A stretch of 64,000 nucleotides of DNA, from positions 830,001 through 894,000 of the forward strand of contig NZ_CP081966.1 of the NCBI RefSeq assembly GCF_019823065.1. Direction: 5' to 3'. Positions 44,246 to 54,098 of the stretch are shown piece by piece. The notes under the pieces were generated by a model. It had not been told where the DNA came from, searched no databases, and was given only the letters and a program-made list of their open reading frames with translations. Numbering within the stretch: the first letter of the stretch is position 1; each line of letters starts with the position of its first letter. This DNA comes from Pseudomonas mosselii (GTDB lineage Bacteria > Pseudomonadota > Gammaproteobacteria > Pseudomonadales > Pseudomonadaceae). A program made the position numbers and the translations under genes.

Positions 44246-45613
44246 ATGGCCAAGGCCAAGCGCTTGTATGGCTGCACAGAGTGCGGCGCGACCTTCCCCA
44301 AATGGGCCGGCCAGTGCGGTGACTGCGGTGCCTGGAACACCCTGGTCGAGACCATGATCGAAAGCGGCGGCGCCGCGGCGCCGAGCGGGCGGGCCGGCTG
44401 GACCGGGCAGCAGGCACAGATCAAGACCCTGGCCGAAGTCAGTGTCGAGGAGATTCCGCGCTTCACCACCAGCAGCACCGAACTCGACCGCGTGCTCGGC
44501 GGTGGCCTGGTGGACGGATCGGTGGTGTTGATCGGCGGTGATCCGGGGATCGGCAAGTCCACCATCCTCCTGCAGACCCTGTGCAACATCGCCACGCAGA
44601 TGCCGGCGCTGTATGTCACCGGCGAGGAGTCGCAGCAGCAAGTGGCCATGCGCTCCCGGCGCCTGGGCCTGCCCCAGGACCAGCTCAAGGTCATGACCGA
44701 AACCTGCATCGAGACCATCATCGCCACCGCGCGCCAGGAAAAGCCGCGGGTGATGGTCATCGACTCGATCCAGACCATCTTCACCGAGCAGTTGCAGTCG
44801 GCCCCGGGCGGCGTCGCCCAGGTGCGCGAGAGTACGGCGTTGCTGGTGCGTTACGCGAAGCAGAGCGGCACGGCGATCTTCCTGGTCGGCCACGTCACCA
44901 AGGAAGGCTCGCTGGCCGGGCCCCGGGTGCTTGAGCACATGGTTGATACCGTGCTGTATTTCGAGGGGGAGTCCGATGGTCGCCTGCGCCTGCTGCGGGC
45001 AGTGAAGAACCGCTTCGGCGCGGTTAACGAACTGGGCGTGTTCGGCATGACCGACCGCGGCCTCAAGGAAGTCTCCAACCCCTCGGCGATCTTCCTCAAC
45101 CGCACCCAGGAAGAAGTACCCGGCAGCGTGGTCATGGCCACCTGGGAGGGGACCCGGCCGATGCTGGTGGAGGTCCAGGCGCTGGTCGACGACAGTCACC
45201 TGGCCAACCCGCGCCGGGTGACCCTGGGTCTGGACCAGAACCGCCTGGCCATGCTGCTGGCGGTGCTGCACCGGCACGGCGGCATCCCCACCCATGACCA
45301 GGATGTATTCCTCAACGTCGTCGGTGGTGTGAAAGTGCTGGAAACCGCCTCCGACCTGGCGTTGCTGGCCGCGGTGATGTCGAGCTTGCGCAACCGTCCG
45401 CTGGCCCATGGCTTGCTGGTATTCGGCGAGATCGGCCTGTCGGGCGAGGTGCGGCCGGTGCCCAGTGGCCAGGAGCGCCTGAAGGAGGCGGCCAAGCATG
45501 GCTTCAAGCGCGCCATCGTGCCCAAGGGCAACGCGCCAAAGGAGGCACCCGCCGGTTTGCAGGTGATTGCCGTGACCCGTCTGGAACAGGCGCTGGATGC
45601 ACTCTTCGAGTGA
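44246..45613 (+). CDS. radA: DNA repair protein RadA
   Basis: RadA (Sms) is a RecA-like branch-migration helicase in recombinational repair. The 455-residue protein has an N-terminal C4 zinc finger (CTECGATFPKWAGQCGDCG), Walker A GGDPGIGKSTILLQ near residue 95, the RadA-specific KNRFG motif near residue 250, and a C-terminal Lon-protease-like domain. All motifs are intact. It stands alone; the has locus starts 72 bases after its stop. In P. aeruginosa, as I recall, mapZ is its immediate neighbour. Confidence 0.96.
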   Translation: MAKAKRLYGCTECGATFPKWAGQCGDCGAWNTLVETMIESGGAAAPSGRAGWTGQQAQIKTLAEVSVEEIPRFTTSSTELDRVLGGGLVDGSVVLIGGDPGIGKSTILLQTLCNIATQMPALYVTGEESQQQVAMRSRRLGLPQDQLKVMTETCIETIIATARQEKPRVMVIDSIQTIFTEQLQSAPGGVAQVRESTALLVRYAKQSGTAIFLVGHVTKEGSLAGPRVLEHMVDTVLYFEGESDGRLRLLRAVKNRFGAVNELGVFGMTDRGLKEVSNPSAIFLNRTQEEVPGSVVMATWEGTRPMLVEVQALVDDSHLANPRRVTLGLDQNRLAMLLAVLHRHGGIPTHDQDVFLNVVGGVKVLETASDLALLAAVMSSLRNRPLAHGLLVFGEIGLSGEVRPVPSGQERLKEAAKHGFKRAIVPKGNAPKEAPAGLQVIAVTRLEQALDALFE

Positions 45614-45624
45614 TGCCGTTTCTT

Positions 45625-45643
45625 GCAAGTGATTCTCAATAAC
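45625..45643. promoter_or_regulatory. Fur-box-like site before hasI
   Basis: GCAAGTGATTCTCAATAAC agrees with the 19-base Fur consensus at 12 positions, including the core TGAT...TCA. It lies 43 bases before the hasI start. Iron repression of hasI is expected for this type of system. Confidence 0.6.
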
Positions 45644-45685
45644 CAGTAGCATACCGCCACCTTGCGACCACCCCATGGAGAGCGT

Positions 45686-46189
45686 GTGGCGGAGTTCGAC
45701 CTCAAGCGGCTGTTCACAAAGCACGCGAAAAACCTTCAGGGCCTGCTCTCGCGCAAGGTGCGCGACCCGCAGTTGGCGGCCGACCTGGTGCAGGACAGCT
45801 TCCTGCGCCTGGCCGAGCAGCAGCGTCACGAGCCCATCGAAAACGCCCAGGCCTACCTGTACCGCACGGCGCACAACCTGATGATCGATCACGTGCGCCA
45901 GCAGCAGCGACGCAAGACTGACACGGTGCCCCACGAGGCCTTCGAGGCGATCGTCGAGGACACCCCTGGGCTTGAGGAGCAGGCCGTGCGCGAACAGCAC
46001 CTGCGCCGCCTGCAGGCGATCCTCGGTGAGCTGCCCGAGCGCACCCGGGAAATCTTTCGCCTGAACCGCCTGGAGGGCATGACCCACGCCGAGGTCGCCC
46101 GGCACCTGGGGATCTCCGACAGCTCGGTGCAAAAGCATCTGGCCAAGGCCCTGGCCTATGTGATGCAGTGCCTGCAGGAAACCGAATGA
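45686..46189 (+). CDS. hasI: ECF sigma factor HasI
   Basis: HasI is an iron-starvation ECF sigma factor that transcribes the hemophore genes when heme-loaded HasA binds HasR. The start is taken at GTG 45686 (VAEFDLKRLF) behind ggagag, giving 167 residues. Region 2 (DPQLAADLVQDSFLRL) and region 4 (MTHAEVARHLGISDSSVQKH) are complete. It overlaps hasS by ATGA. The gene order hasI-hasS-hasR-hasA-hasD-hasE-hasF is the one known in P. aeruginosa. Confidence 0.92.
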   Translation: MAEFDLKRLFTKHAKNLQGLLSRKVRDPQLAADLVQDSFLRLAEQQRHEPIENAQAYLYRTAHNLMIDHVRQQQRRKTDTVPHEAFEAIVEDTPGLEEQAVREQHLRRLQAILGELPERTREIFRLNRLEGMTHAEVARHLGISDSSVQKHLAKALAYVMQCLQETE

Positions 46190-47247
46190 CCAACGGTTTA
46201 CTGACAAATGCCGCTTCAGACGTCAGCCCAGACATAACCAGATCGCGAGAGAACCGTGTGAGCAGCCAGAACGAGCAAGCCATCCGCGAGCAGGCCGCCG
46301 AGTGGGTGGTGCTGCAGCAGGCCGGTCCCCTGAGCCCGGCGCAGCAGCACGCCTTGGACCAGTGGTGCGCCAGCGATCCCCGGCACGCCCGTGCCTATGG
46401 GTTTGCCCAGGCCACCTGGGCTGACCTTGGGCAATTGGCACGCTTGCCCGCCGTCTCGAGCGCTCGCCCCACGACTCCCCTCCAGGGCAGCCCGATGCGG
46501 CGACGGCGACCTCGGTTGCGCCGGGCTGTTGCCAGCGCGGCGGCGTTGTTGCTGGCAGTACTGGCCGTGCAACAGGGGCCGCAGGCATGGCTGGGCTGGC
46601 GCGCGGACTACCTCACGGGGATCGGCGAAGTGCGCCGGGTGACCCTGCCCGATGGCAGTCAGGTGGAACTGGACAGCCGCAGCGCCCTCCAACTTGCCTT
46701 CGATGAGCGGGAACGGCGCGTGCGTCTGCTGGCCGGTGAAGCCATCTTCACTGCCGCACCGGTCACGGCCCAGGACGCACGCCCGTTCGTGGTCGAATAC
46801 GCCGGGGCTACCAGCCGCGCCCTCGGCACTCGCTTCGTGGTTGGCGCTGCGGGCGAAGGGGGCTGGGTCGGCATGCTGGAGCACAGTGTTGCGGTCGAGC
46901 TGCAGGCGCCGCCGTTGCAAGGGCAGGCCGGCCAGGTGCTGGAGCAGGGCGACAGTCTGCGCTATGACCAGCGCAAGGGGGTGCGGCCCTGGCCGGGTCA
47001 CGACCTGCGGCGGGCCACGGACTGGCAGCGCGGGGTGCTGGTGTTCGAACGCCAGCCGCTCGCCGAGGTGGTCGCCCGGCTCAATCGCTACCGCGCAGGT
47101 CAGCTAGTGGTCGCCAGTGACGCATTGGCTCGGCGTGAGGTCAGCGGCGTATTCCGCCTCGACCAGCTAGGCACCGCCCCGGTGGTGCTCGGTGAAGAGC
47201 TCAAGGCCCGGCTGATCGAGCTTCCAGGTGTGGCCGTGCTCTACTGA
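46186..47247 (+). CDS. hasS: FecR-type anti-sigma factor HasS
   Basis: HasS holds HasI until the receptor signals. The protein has 353 residues from ATG 46186, which overlaps the hasI stop and follows agga; GTG 46258 is a possible shorter start at SSQNEQAIREQAAEW. The N-terminal DUF4880 cytoplasmic part (DQWCASDPRHARAYGFAQAT) binds the sigma factor. A transmembrane helix lies near residue 115 (AVASAAALLLAVLAV), and the periplasmic FecR domain follows (VTLPDGSQVELDSRSAL). Confidence 0.9.
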   Translation: MTNGLLTNAASDVSPDITRSRENRVSSQNEQAIREQAAEWVVLQQAGPLSPAQQHALDQWCASDPRHARAYGFAQATWADLGQLARLPAVSSARPTTPLQGSPMRRRRPRLRRAVASAAALLLAVLAVQQGPQAWLGWRADYLTGIGEVRRVTLPDGSQVELDSRSALQLAFDERERRVRLLAGEAIFTAAPVTAQDARPFVVEYAGATSRALGTRFVVGAAGEGGWVGMLEHSVAVELQAPPLQGQAGQVLEQGDSLRYDQRKGVRPWPGHDLRRATDWQRGVLVFERQPLAEVVARLNRYRAGQLVVASDALARREVSGVFRLDQLGTAPVVLGEELKARLIELPGVAVLY

Positions 47248-47315
47248 ACCCGGCTTCGGCAAAAAAACTTTCAATTTTATTTACTGACTTCTTCTGCATC
47301 GCGCGTCTGACTGTT

Positions 47316-47334
47316 GAGATTGATTTTCATTACT
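47316..47334. promoter_or_regulatory. Fur-box-like site before hasR
   Basis: GAGATTGATTTTCATTACT agrees with the Fur consensus at 13 of 19 positions, with the core TTGATTTTCATTA. It lies 32 bases before the hasR start, so iron repression would act on hasR as well as on hasI. Confidence 0.65.
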
Positions 47335-47365
47335 AGAAAACATCAACCACGGACGAGCAATCGCA

Positions 47366-50122
47366 GTGAGCACGCCACGACTACAACCCCTGCGCCCTCT
47401 GGGCCGCCTCGCCCTGGCCGGCAGCCTGGTCCTGGGCAGCTGTGCATTGCCGATGGGGATCGGCCAGGCACACGCCGCCGATTCGCCAAGCACCGCCAGC
47501 CGCAACCTGGTTCGTTTCGATATTCCGGCCCAGTCGCTCGACAGCGCCGTACTGGCCTATGCCGAGCAGTCCGGTGTGCAGGTGTTCTTCGACAGCCGCA
47601 AGCTGGCCGGTCTGCGCAGCGAAGGGCTGCACGGCAGCTACCCGGCCGAAGAGGGCCTGCGCCAGCTGCTGCGCGGCACGCCGGTGCGTTACCACTTCAG
47701 CGCCGCCGGCCAGGTCGGCCTGGAGCGTCTCGTCCAGGACGGCGAGGCCCTTGAGCTGGGCGCGACCCATATCGATTCGCAGCGTGATGGCGATTGGGTG
47801 TACCAGGCCCCGCGATCGGTGAGTGTCATTACCCGTGAGCAGATTGAGCAGCGCGCCCCTCGTCATGCCGCCGACCTGCTCGAACAGACCGCGGGCGTGT
47901 ACACCGCCGTCAACCAGCGTGACCCCGGACTGTCGGTGAACATCCGCGGCGTGCAGGACTATGGTCGGGTCAACATGAACATCGACGGCATGCGCCAGAA
48001 CTTCAACGTCAACGGCCACCAGCAGCGCAACGGCGTGATGTTCATCGACCCGGAGTTCATCCAGGGTGTCGAGATCGACAAGGGCACCTCGGCCGGCATG
48101 GGCGGTGCCGGGGTGATCGGCGGCATCGCCAGCTTCAACACCGTCGATGCCCGCGACTTGCTCGGTCCGGGCAAGGAACTGGGGGGGCGCCTGCGCGCCG
48201 GCCACGGTATCGGCGAGCTGGGCAACGGCACCTACTTCAATGGCAGTGCGCTGTTCGCCGTCGGCAATGAAGCCGGCGATATCCTGCTTGGCCACAGCGA
48301 GCGGCATTTCGGCAACTACCGCAGCGGTACGCAGAACGCCGACAACCTGGGCACGCAGATCCGCGGCAAGCTGGAGAACCGCGAGGCTTGGAAGAGCTGG
48401 CTGCACGGCGAAGTGGGGGCGATGGACAGCGTGACCCGTTCGCAGCTGTTCAAGCTCGGCCTCAACCTCGCCGACGACCAGCGCCTGCAGTTCAGCTACA
48501 TCGAGACCGACACCGACAGCAAGGACGCCTGGACCTACAACGACAGCAATGCCAACCGCTATTACTACCGGGTCACCGGCACCAACGACATCAATGCGAA
48601 GAATGCCGCACTGGACTACAGCTTCACCCCGGACAACGACCTGATCGACTTCAAGGTCAAGCTGTACTACGTGACCACCCGCCAGGACCGCTGGAACGCC
48701 GACAACCTGTCCAGCGCCGCCACCGGCAACCGCGTCGAGGCCTACACCGACCGCTTCCAGACCGACACCTGGGGCCTGCAGCTGCAGAACACCTCGCGCT
48801 GGCACCTGGGACAGGCTGACACCCTGAGTTTCAACTACGGCACCGAGCTGTTCCAGGACAGCTTCCGCCCCAGCACCGAGCGCATCGCCGCGGTAAACGA
48901 GGTGGAGTCGCTACCCTACGTGCAGGGTGCCAATCCCAAGGGCAAGCGGGTGATGGCCAGCCTGTTCGGCAAGCTCACCTATGAGCATGACGACTGGCTC
49001 ACCCTGGATGCCGGGCTGCGCTACGACCGTTATCGTCTGAGCGGCAAGACCGGGGTCACCACCTGGATGTACCCCGAAGGCGTCACCGAGGTCGGCCTTA
49101 CCCGCCAGCAGACCCACATGATCTTTGACGAGGACACCGAGGAGGGGCGCTTTTCGCCGACCTTCGGCATCGCGCTCAAGCCCGGACCGGACTGGCTGCA
49201 GGTCTACACCCGCTGGGGCCGTGGCTGGCGGCCGCCAGCGGTGACCGAAGTGTTCATGAGCGGCCGCCCGCATGCCGGCGGCAGTGCCGAGATGGTCTAC
49301 CCCAACCCGTTCCTCAAGGCCGAGGAGTCGCACAACTGGGAGCTGGGGCTGAACGTCTTCAAGGAGTCGCTGCTGCGCGACGGGGATCGCTTCGGCGCCA
49401 AGGTCGCCTACTTCGACACACGCATCGACAACTTCTCGTTCCTCGACACCAACGTCTCGCTGCCCGGCAGCAGCGTGGCGGGTATCGCCCTGGGCCGTTC
49501 GGCCTACCAGAACAACCTGGAAACCACGCGCTTTCGTGGGGTGGAGTACAGCCTGGACTACGACGCCGGCGCCTACTACGGCCAGCTCAGCTACACCCAC
49601 ATGATCGGCAGCAACGAGTTCTGTTCCAACCAGTTCTACATGGGGGGCGCACAGCGCCTGGTCAGCGCTGGCACCGTCATGCGCCCGGTGCGGGTGGGCA
49701 GCCGCATCATCATGTTGCCGGTGCGGGTCTCACGCGCCGAGGGCGCCAGCGACACCAACAACATCGTCAGCTGCGGCGACATCATGGGCAACGCCTCGTA
49801 CATGCCCGCCGACCGTGGCGCCCTGACCCTGGGCATGCGCCTGCTCGAGCGCACCCTGGATGTGGGCATGCGGGTGCGCTACAGCGAAGGCAACGGCGAG
49901 AACCTCAAAAGCCATACCTACAACCAGATCGACCAGGCCCAGTGGCCGCAGTACACGGTCTACGACCTCTACGCCAGCTACTGGATGACCCCCAGCCTGA
50001 ACCTGGCCCTGTCGTTGGAGAACGCCACCGACGAGGCCTACTTCGTGGCCATGGGCGACGGCAACAACCTGTCGCTGGCCCGCGGCCGTACCTTGAGCGG
50101 CATGCTCGAGTACCGCTTCTGA
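47366..50122 (+). CDS. hasR: TonB-dependent heme/hemophore receptor HasR
   Basis: HasR takes heme from HasA at the cell surface and imports it with TonB energy. The 918-residue precursor starts at GTG 47366. It has a signal peptide (ends near GQAHAA), an N-terminal STN signalling domain (FDIPAQSLDSAVLAYAEQSGV) that talks to HasS, a plug, and a beta-barrel ending in the aromatic residue of MLEYRF. Candidate heme histidines are His 218 in NGHQQRNG and His 636 in SGRPHAGGS, equivalents of H189 and H603 of Serratia HasR from memory. No hasB-type TonB gene is present. Confidence 0.94.
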   Translation: MSTPRLQPLRPLGRLALAGSLVLGSCALPMGIGQAHAADSPSTASRNLVRFDIPAQSLDSAVLAYAEQSGVQVFFDSRKLAGLRSEGLHGSYPAEEGLRQLLRGTPVRYHFSAAGQVGLERLVQDGEALELGATHIDSQRDGDWVYQAPRSVSVITREQIEQRAPRHAADLLEQTAGVYTAVNQRDPGLSVNIRGVQDYGRVNMNIDGMRQNFNVNGHQQRNGVMFIDPEFIQGVEIDKGTSAGMGGAGVIGGIASFNTVDARDLLGPGKELGGRLRAGHGIGELGNGTYFNGSALFAVGNEAGDILLGHSERHFGNYRSGTQNADNLGTQIRGKLENREAWKSWLHGEVGAMDSVTRSQLFKLGLNLADDQRLQFSYIETDTDSKDAWTYNDSNANRYYYRVTGTNDINAKNAALDYSFTPDNDLIDFKVKLYYVTTRQDRWNADNLSSAATGNRVEAYTDRFQTDTWGLQLQNTSRWHLGQADTLSFNYGTELFQDSFRPSTERIAAVNEVESLPYVQGANPKGKRVMASLFGKLTYEHDDWLTLDAGLRYDRYRLSGKTGVTTWMYPEGVTEVGLTRQQTHMIFDEDTEEGRFSPTFGIALKPGPDWLQVYTRWGRGWRPPAVTEVFMSGRPHAGGSAEMVYPNPFLKAEESHNWELGLNVFKESLLRDGDRFGAKVAYFDTRIDNFSFLDTNVSLPGSSVAGIALGRSAYQNNLETTRFRGVEYSLDYDAGAYYGQLSYTHMIGSNEFCSNQFYMGGAQRLVSAGTVMRPVRVGSRIIMLPVRVSRAEGASDTNNIVSCGDIMGNASYMPADRGALTLGMRLLERTLDVGMRVRYSEGNGENLKSHTYNQIDQAQWPQYTVYDLYASYWMTPSLNLALSLENATDEAYFVAMGDGNNLSLARGRTLSGMLEYRF

Positions 50123-50204
50123 ACCAACCGGGTTTGCCCATTCCGGGCGACGCGAAGGCACGGAACGCGCCTTCGTCATCACTGTGCAACAACGAGGAAC
50201 CGTC

Positions 50205-50822
50205 ATGACCCTTTCCGTTAACTACGACGCCGCCTTCGCCAGCTCGACCGTCGACGACTACCTGGCCTTCTGGAGTGCCGGCTTCGTCACCGCCGGCCAT
50301 GGCTACAGCAACACCGGTGGCTTCAGCAACGGCACCTTCGATGGCGACCAGTACGCCACCCACGGTCGCAACAACTCGGACTACGCCTTCATCGCCGACA
50401 GCGACAGCGCCAACGGTCTGCACTATGTGTTCGACCCGTCCAAGGCCCCGGGCGACAACCTCAACCACTACCTGTGGGGCTCGCTGGACAACGTCTCCCT
50501 GGGCGAAGTGCTCGGTGGCGGCAGCGGCAGCGACTTCAGCCTGGCCAACTACGTGGTCAGCTTCAACGGCCTGGACCTGGATGCCGCGCAGGGCGCCGGG
50601 CGTGCCGGCAACGAAGTACAGGGTGTGATCTACGGCCTGATGCAGGGCAACACCTCGGCCCTGGAAGGCGTGCTGGACAACCTGCTGGCCGGTTATGGCG
50701 TCTCCACCAACAACACGTTCGCCGAGATTGGTGCGGCCCTGGCCGCCGGCCCGGCTCACGCCGCTGCCGCCGAAGCGGTCGGCGTGCAGGCGCTGCCCGA
50801 GGACCTGGCCCTGGCGGCCTGA
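50205..50822 (+). CDS. hasA: Secreted hemophore HasA
   Basis: HasA is a small secreted heme-binding protein that takes heme from hemoglobin and delivers it to HasR. From ATG 50205 (behind gagga) it has 205 residues and no N-terminal signal, as expected for type I export through HasDEF with a C-terminal signal. Ligand positions are conserved: His 32 in TAGHGYS, Tyr 74 in LHYVFD, and His 88 in LNHYLWG as the probable counterpart of His 83. The loop between them is a few residues longer than in Serratia HasA. Confidence 0.94.
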   Translation: MTLSVNYDAAFASSTVDDYLAFWSAGFVTAGHGYSNTGGFSNGTFDGDQYATHGRNNSDYAFIADSDSANGLHYVFDPSKAPGDNLNHYLWGSLDNVSLGEVLGGGSGSDFSLANYVVSFNGLDLDAAQGAGRAGNEVQGVIYGLMQGNTSALEGVLDNLLAGYGVSTNNTFAEIGAALAAGPAHAAAAEAVGVQALPEDLALAA

Positions 50823-50837
50823 GCACAGGCATGAAAA

Positions 50838-50867
50838 AGCGAATGGAAGGTTACCCCGCCATTCGCT
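50838..50867 (+). promoter_or_regulatory. Hairpin between hasA and hasD
   Basis: agcgaatgg (50838-50846) pairs with ccattcgct (50859-50867) in a 9-base-pair stem with a 12-base loop and no T-run. It sits 16 bases after the hasA stop and may protect or uncouple the abundant hasA messenger from the exporter genes. Confidence 0.5.
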
Positions 50868-50991
50868 GATCTGATGCACTTACCCCGCAGCCCGTGTCTT
50901 TGCCGGGCCCAGGCTGCGGCGGTGCGAATTCTGTGGCGACGACAGGGCGAATGCAATCGCCGGTCGGCGCCTTCTACGAGGTTTCCAACCA

Positions 50992-52758
50992 ATGCGAACC
51001 GCTCCCACCGCGGCCAACGAAGTGCTGCGGGCGCTCAGGGCCTGCCGTGCCGGGCTTGGCAACGTTGCGCTGTTCACCGCGGTGATCAACGTGCTGATGC
51101 TGGCCCCGGCGCTGTACATGCTGCAGGTCTACGACCGGGTCCTGTCGTCGCGCAACGAGATGACCTTGCTGATGCTCAGCCTCATGGTGCTTGGGGTGTT
51201 CGCCTTCATGGGTCTGCTGGAGTGGCTGCGCAGCCAGGTGGTGATCCGCCTGGGCACGCGCATGGACATGAACCTCAACCCACGCGTGTTCGAGGCCGCC
51301 TACGAGGCCAGCCTGGCCGGGCACCGGGGCGCGGCGGGGCAGATGCTTGCCGACCTGACCGCGCTGCGCCAGTTCGCCACCGGCCAGGCCCTGTTCGCAT
51401 TTTTCGACGCGCCGTGGTTCCCGGTGTACCTGCTGGTGATGTTTCTGTTCAGCCCATGGCTCGGCCTGATGGCGCTGCTGGGGGCGGTGCTGCTGACGCT
51501 GCTGGCCTGGGTCAACGAACGTTTGACCCAGGCGCCGTTCGCCGAGGCCGGCCAGCTGTCGCAGCAGGCCGGCCTGGAGGCCAGCGCCAACCTGCGCAAT
51601 GCCGAGGTGATCGAGGCCATGGGCATGCTGGCGGCGGTGCGCCAGCGCTGGGCGCGCCTGCACCACGGCTTCCTGGCCCGGCAGAACCTGGGCAGCGAGC
51701 GCACCGCGGCAGTCACCGCGCTGACCAAGACCGTGCGCCTGGCTCTGCAGTCGCTGGTACTCGGCTTGGGCGCCTGGCTGGCCATCGAGCAATTGATCAC
51801 GCCAGGAATGATGATCGCCGGTTCCATTCTCATGGCCCGGGTGCTGGCACCGATCGACCAGTTGATCGGCGCCTGGCGCCAATGGAGTGGTGCGCGCCTG
51901 GCCTACCACCGCCTGAATGCGCTGCTGCAGGCCCAGCCGCCGCGCCCGGCGGGCATGCCGTTGCCGACGCCGCTCGGCAAGCTTGCGGTCGAGCAGGTGG
52001 GCGCGACGCTGCCGGGCAGCAGCCGTCTGTGCCTGAACAACCTGGGCTTCGAACTGCCGGCGGGCGAGTCACTGGGAATCATCGGCCCGTCCGGCTCGGG
52101 CAAGTCGACCCTGGCGCGGCTGCTGGTCGGCGCCGTTGTTCCGGCGAGCGGCAAGGTCCGCCTGGATGGCGCGGACCTGAGGGTCTGGGACCGTGGCGCG
52201 CTGGGGCAGCATATCGGCTACCTGCCCCAGGATGTGCAGCTGTTCGCCGGCAGCATCGCCGATAACATCGCCCGGCTCGGCGCGGTGGATGCCCAGCAAG
52301 TGGTGGCCGCGGCGCAGCTGGCGGGTGTGCACGACATGATCCTCAAGCTGCCGGGCGGCTATGACACGCTGTTGGGGGAGGGCGGGCTGGGCCTGTCCGG
52401 CGGTCAGCGCCAGCGCATCGGCCTGGCGCGGGCGCTGTATGGGCTGCCGGCGCTGATCGTGCTCGACGAGCCCAATTCCAATCTCGATGAGGCCGGGGAG
52501 CAGGCGTTGGTCGAGGCCATTGCCAGGCTGCGCGAGCACAAGCGCACGTTGATCCTGATCACCCACAAGTCCTCGCTGTTGGCCGGCCTGGACAACCTGC
52601 TGATGCTCAAGGGCGGCCAGTTGCAGGCCTTCGGCCCCACCGCCCGGGTGCTGCAGGACGCACAGCGGGCCGCTCGGCCGGCGCCCGCCCCCGTCGCGCC
52701 ATCCTCCACACGCAACCCCATCGGCCTGAGCGTCACCTTCGGCCAGCCAAGAGCCTGA
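50992..52758 (+). CDS. hasD: Type I secretion ABC transporter HasD
   Basis: HasD is the inner-membrane ABC exporter that recognises the HasA C-terminal signal and powers export. The 588-residue protein has an N-terminal six-helix membrane domain and a C-terminal ATPase with Walker [15 protein letters not shown], signature [15 protein letters not shown], and Walker [15 protein letters not shown]. It matches the PrtD/HasD subfamily, without the N-terminal peptidase-like domain of HlyB. It starts 169 bases after hasA and is followed 4 bases later by hasE. Confidence 0.95.
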   Translation: MRTAPTAANEVLRALRACRAGLGNVALFTAVINVLMLAPALYMLQVYDRVLSSRNEMTLLMLSLMVLGVFAFMGLLEWLRSQVVIRLGTRMDMNLNPRVFEAAYEASLAGHRGAAGQMLADLTALRQFATGQALFAFFDAPWFPVYLLVMFLFSPWLGLMALLGAVLLTLLAWVNERLTQAPFAEAGQLSQQAGLEASANLRNAEVIEAMGMLAAVRQRWARLHHGFLARQNLGSERTAAVTALTKTVRLALQSLVLGLGAWLAIEQLITPGMMIAGSILMARVLAPIDQLIGAWRQWSGARLAYHRLNALLQAQPPRPAGMPLPTPLGKLAVEQVGATLPGSSRLCLNNLGFELPAGESLGIIGPSGSGKSTLARLLVGAVVPASGKVRLDGADLRVWDRGALGQHIGYLPQDVQLFAGSIADNIARLGAVDAQQVVAAAQLAGVHDMILKLPGGYDTLLGEGGLGLSGGQRQRIGLARALYGLPALIVLDEPNSNLDEAGEQALVEAIARLREHKRTLILITHKSSLLAGLDNLLMLKGGQLQAFGPTARVLQDAQRAARPAPAPVAPSSTRNPIGLSVTFGQPRA

Positions 52759-52762
52759 CACC

Positions 52763-54094
52763 ATGAGCGTACACGCCCTCTCCACGCAAAAGACCGAGGC
52801 GAGCCTGCTCAGCCTCGACGAACACCGCCCGGGCCGGGTGGGCCGCTGGCTGGTGCTGGCAGGTTTCGGCGGTTTCCTCCTGTGGGCCGCGCTGGCGCCG
52901 CTGGACAAAGGCGTGCCGGTCAGCGGCAGCGTGATGGTCGCCGGTAGCCGACAGGCCGTGCAGCACCCCACGGGCGGGGTGATCGAGCAGTTGCTGGTGC
53001 GTGACGGCGACACGGTGAGCGCCGGCCAGGTCGTGCTGCGCATGGATCCGACCCAGGCCCAGGCCCAGGTCGGTTCGCTACGGGTACAGTACGTCAACGC
53101 CCGCGCAGCCGAGGCGCGCCTGCTGGCCGAGCGCGATGGCAGGGCTTCGATCGACTTCCCCCAAGGCCTGCGTGACCAGGCCGCCAGTGCCTGGGTGGCC
53201 ACGGTGCTGGAGAGCCAGCGGCAACTGCGCAGCAGCCGCGCCCAGGCGCTGGAGATGGAGCTTGGCGGCCTGCGCGAGAGCATCGCTGGCGCCGAAGCCT
53301 CGCTGCAGGGCCTGCAAGGCTCGCTGGCCAGCAAACAGGCCCAGCGTGACGCGCTGGACGAACAGTTGCGCGGCCTGCGCGAACTGGCTCGGGATGGCTA
53401 CATCGCCCGTAATCGCCTGCTCGACAGTGAGCGCCTGCTGGCCCAGGTCAACGGCTCGATTGCCGAGGACTTCGGCAGCATCGGCCGCACCCGGCGTCAG
53501 GTCCTGGAGCTCAAGCTGCGCATCGGCCAGCGCCAGCAGGAGTACCAGAACGAAGTGCGCCAGCAGCTCACCGAGCTGCAGGCCAGCGCAGAGGACCTGG
53601 ACAACCGCCTGCGCAGCGCCGAGTTCGAGCTGGCCCATACCCAGGTGCGGGCCCCCGTGGCCGGCACCGTGGTGGGCCTGAGCGTGTTCACCGACGGTGG
53701 CGTCATCGCCCGCGGCCAGCAACTGATGGAGATCGTGCCGCGCGATGCGCCGCTGCTGGTCGAAGCCCGTGCCTCGGTGGACATGATCGACCGCCTGCGC
53801 CCCGGGTTGCCGGTGGAGCTGATGTTCGTCGCCTTCAACCAGAGCACCACGCCACGAGTGGATGGCGAGGTGACATTGGTCTCGGCCGATCGCCTGATCG
53901 ACGAAAAGACCCAGCAGCCCTACTACCAGGTGCGCATCAAGGTCAGCGACCAGGGCCTCGGCCAACTGGCCGGCCTGGATATCCGCCCGGGCATGCCGGT
54001 GGAGGCCTTCGTGCGGACTGGCGAGCGCTCGCTGCTCAACTACCTGTTCAAGCCACTGGCCGACCGGGTGCATGTCGCGCTGACCGAGGAATAA
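52763..54094 (+). CDS. hasE: Type I secretion membrane fusion protein HasE
   Basis: HasE is the periplasmic adaptor joining HasD to HasF. The 443-residue HlyD-family protein has a short cytoplasmic start, one transmembrane helix (VGRWLVLAGFGGFLLWAALA), a lipoyl/biotin-like hairpin (VAGSRQAVQHPTGGVIEQLLV), a long coiled-coil region (about 140-290), and a beta-barrel tail with RAPVAGTVVGLSVFTDGGV. It starts 4 bases after hasD and is followed 4 bases later by hasF. Confidence 0.94.
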   Translation: MSVHALSTQKTEASLLSLDEHRPGRVGRWLVLAGFGGFLLWAALAPLDKGVPVSGSVMVAGSRQAVQHPTGGVIEQLLVRDGDTVSAGQVVLRMDPTQAQAQVGSLRVQYVNARAAEARLLAERDGRASIDFPQGLRDQAASAWVATVLESQRQLRSSRAQALEMELGGLRESIAGAEASLQGLQGSLASKQAQRDALDEQLRGLRELARDGYIARNRLLDSERLLAQVNGSIAEDFGSIGRTRRQVLELKLRIGQRQQEYQNEVRQQLTELQASAEDLDNRLRSAEFELAHTQVRAPVAGTVVGLSVFTDGGVIARGQQLMEIVPRDAPLLVEARASVDMIDRLRPGLPVELMFVAFNQSTTPRVDGEVTLVSADRLIDEKTQQPYYQVRIKVSDQGLGQLAGLDIRPGMPVEAFVRTGERSLLNYLFKPLADRVHVALTEE

Positions 54095-54098
54095 GGGG

